Source: Nonomuraea terrae (GTDB lineage: Bacteria; Actinomycetota; Actinomycetes; Streptosporangiales; Streptosporangiaceae). Taken from it: a stretch of 64,000 nucleotides of DNA. Of the stretch, positions 63,308 to 64,000 are shown in pieces. Below the pieces are notes generated by a model. The model was not told the origin of the DNA. It made no database searches and saw only the letters and a list, made by a program, of their open reading frames with translations. The position numbers were made by a program, and so were the translations under genes. Each line of letters begins with the position of its first letter. The first letter of the stretch is position 1. Location: the NCBI RefSeq assembly GCF_004348995.1, contig NZ_SMKQ01000021.1:1-64000 (forward strand), read 5' to 3'.

Positions 63308-64000
63308 GTGTACGACGGCGATGTGCTGGCAGGAAATTGGCGGCGGCCGGGCAAGGGCAAGATCCCGAAGGTGCCCGCCGAGCGTGACCTCGTCGTGGAG
63401 GACGCCGACAGCGGCTTCTGCGGCGCGGTGGTGGCCTGTGACAAGGAGGCCGTCACGCTCGAAGACCGCTTCGGCCGGCGCCGCCTGTTCCCGCTCGCTC
63501 CCGCCGCCTTCCTGCTGGAGGGCAAACCCGTGACCCTGGTACGCCCCACGACGGCGACCCCCGCGGGCCCGCGGCGCAGCGCGTCCGGCTCGATCGCCGT
63601 GCAGGGGCTGCGGGCCAGGGTGGCCAGGGAGAGCCGGATCTACGTGGAGGGCGTGCACGACGCCGCCCTCGTGGAGAAGATCTGGGGTCACGACCTGCGG
63701 GTCGAGGGGGTGGTCGTCGAATACCTGGAAGGCGTGGACGACCTGCCGGCCATCGTGGCGGAGTTCGGCCCCGAACCGGGGCGGCGGCTCGGCGTGCTGG
63801 TCGACCACCTGGTGCCCGGCTCCAAGGAGAGCAGGATCGCCGCCGAGATCACCTCGCCGGACGTGCTGGTGGTGGGCCACCCCTACATCGACATCTGGCA
63901 GGCCGTCAAACCGTCCGTGCTGCGGATCCCCGCCTGGCCGGACGTGCCGCGCGGAGTGCCCTGGAAGGAGGGCGTGATCGCCGCCCTGGGCTGGCGGATG
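63308..64000 (+). CDS. DUF3097 protein, partial
   Basis: 231 residues to the window edge, frame still open. VLAGNWRRPGKGKIPKVPAERDLVVEDADSGFCGAVVACDKEAVTLEDRFGRRRLFPL and RIYVEGVHDAALVEKIWGHDLRVEGVVVEYLEGVDDL are the conserved blocks of DUF3097, a TOPRIM-like family (the VEGVHDAAL motif carries a TOPRIM Glu) of unknown role commonly near hrcA in actinobacteria. GTG 63308 is supported by the leaderless promoter. Confidence 0.88.
   Translation, partial: MYDGDVLAGNWRRPGKGKIPKVPAERDLVVEDADSGFCGAVVACDKEAVTLEDRFGRRRLFPLAPAAFLLEGKPVTLVRPTTATPAGPRRSASGSIAVQGLRARVARESRIYVEGVHDAALVEKIWGHDLRVEGVVVEYLEGVDDLPAIVAEFGPEPGRRLGVLVDHLVPGSKESRIAAEITSPDVLVVGHPYIDIWQAVKPSVLRIPAWPDVPRGVPWKEGVIAALGWRM

Overview
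This 64 kb window is very GC-rich DNA with actinobacterial codon use, many 4-base start/stop overlaps and many apparently leaderless genes. Gene content and order (hrcA-dnaJ-rsmE, phoH-ybeY-CBS protein-era, urtABCDE divergent from ureABCFGD, DUF3097, SigE-type sigma factor) suggest a soil actinomycete, most likely of the Streptosporangiales (Nonomuraea-like). The genus is inferred from general resemblance, not from a search.

Layout. 1-3.6 kb: the end of a membrane protein gene, then a three-gene coiled-coil/lipoprotein/membrane cluster. 3.7-6.0 kb: one ORF fusing a GH1 beta-glucosidase to a LacI-type repressor. 6.1-8.7 kb: an Lrp/AsnC regulator with a dimethylargininase-type hydrolase and ornithine aminotransferase (arginine catabolism). 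8.9-12.7 kb: a methyltransferase, a PhoD-type phosphatase broken by one TGA, and Glu/Leu-type dehydrogenase. 13-17 kb: an amide-utilisation locus (MarR, cytoplasmic AmiC-like binding protein, APC permease, acetamidase/formamidase). 17-22 kb: a trypsin-like protease, a TetR-controlled oxidoreductase operon and a PadR pair. 22-25 kb: a WXG-like protein, a large EF-hand protein and a lipoprotein, possibly a type VII secretion substrate module.

25.8-28.8 kb is a mobile-element hotspot. An intact IS4-family element with a 10-bp target duplication sits exactly on the end of an older, decayed IS5-like element that carries an unrelated passenger gene. 28.8-33 kb holds a P-loop kinase, a small DUF5946-like gene, leuA with a leader-peptide attenuator, and a second dimethylargininase. 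34.1-36.3 kb encodes a Ser/Thr kinase whose extracellular domain is a GH6 cellulase fold lacking two catalytic aspartates. 36.5-40.7 kb has an MHS transporter, a two-component system and an orphan TAXI binding protein. 41.4-51.4 kb is urea uptake and urease, separated from the upstream gene by pseudogene debris between 23-bp inverted repeats. 51.6-64 kb is mostly conserved housekeeping: era, Nudix, phoH, ybeY, HIT, sigma factor, rsmE, dnaJ and hrcA with a CIRCE operator.

How genes work together. Urea from outside (Urt) or from nitrogen catabolism feeds urease; the dimethylargininases, RocD, the glutamate-type dehydrogenase and the amidase also release or move nitrogen, so the window is rich in nitrogen scavenging. 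The GH1-LacI fusion and the kinase with a GH6-like ectodomain both point to sensing of beta-glucans. Those two proteins are the strongest candidates for undescribed biology. No CRISPR array, tRNA or rRNA gene was seen.
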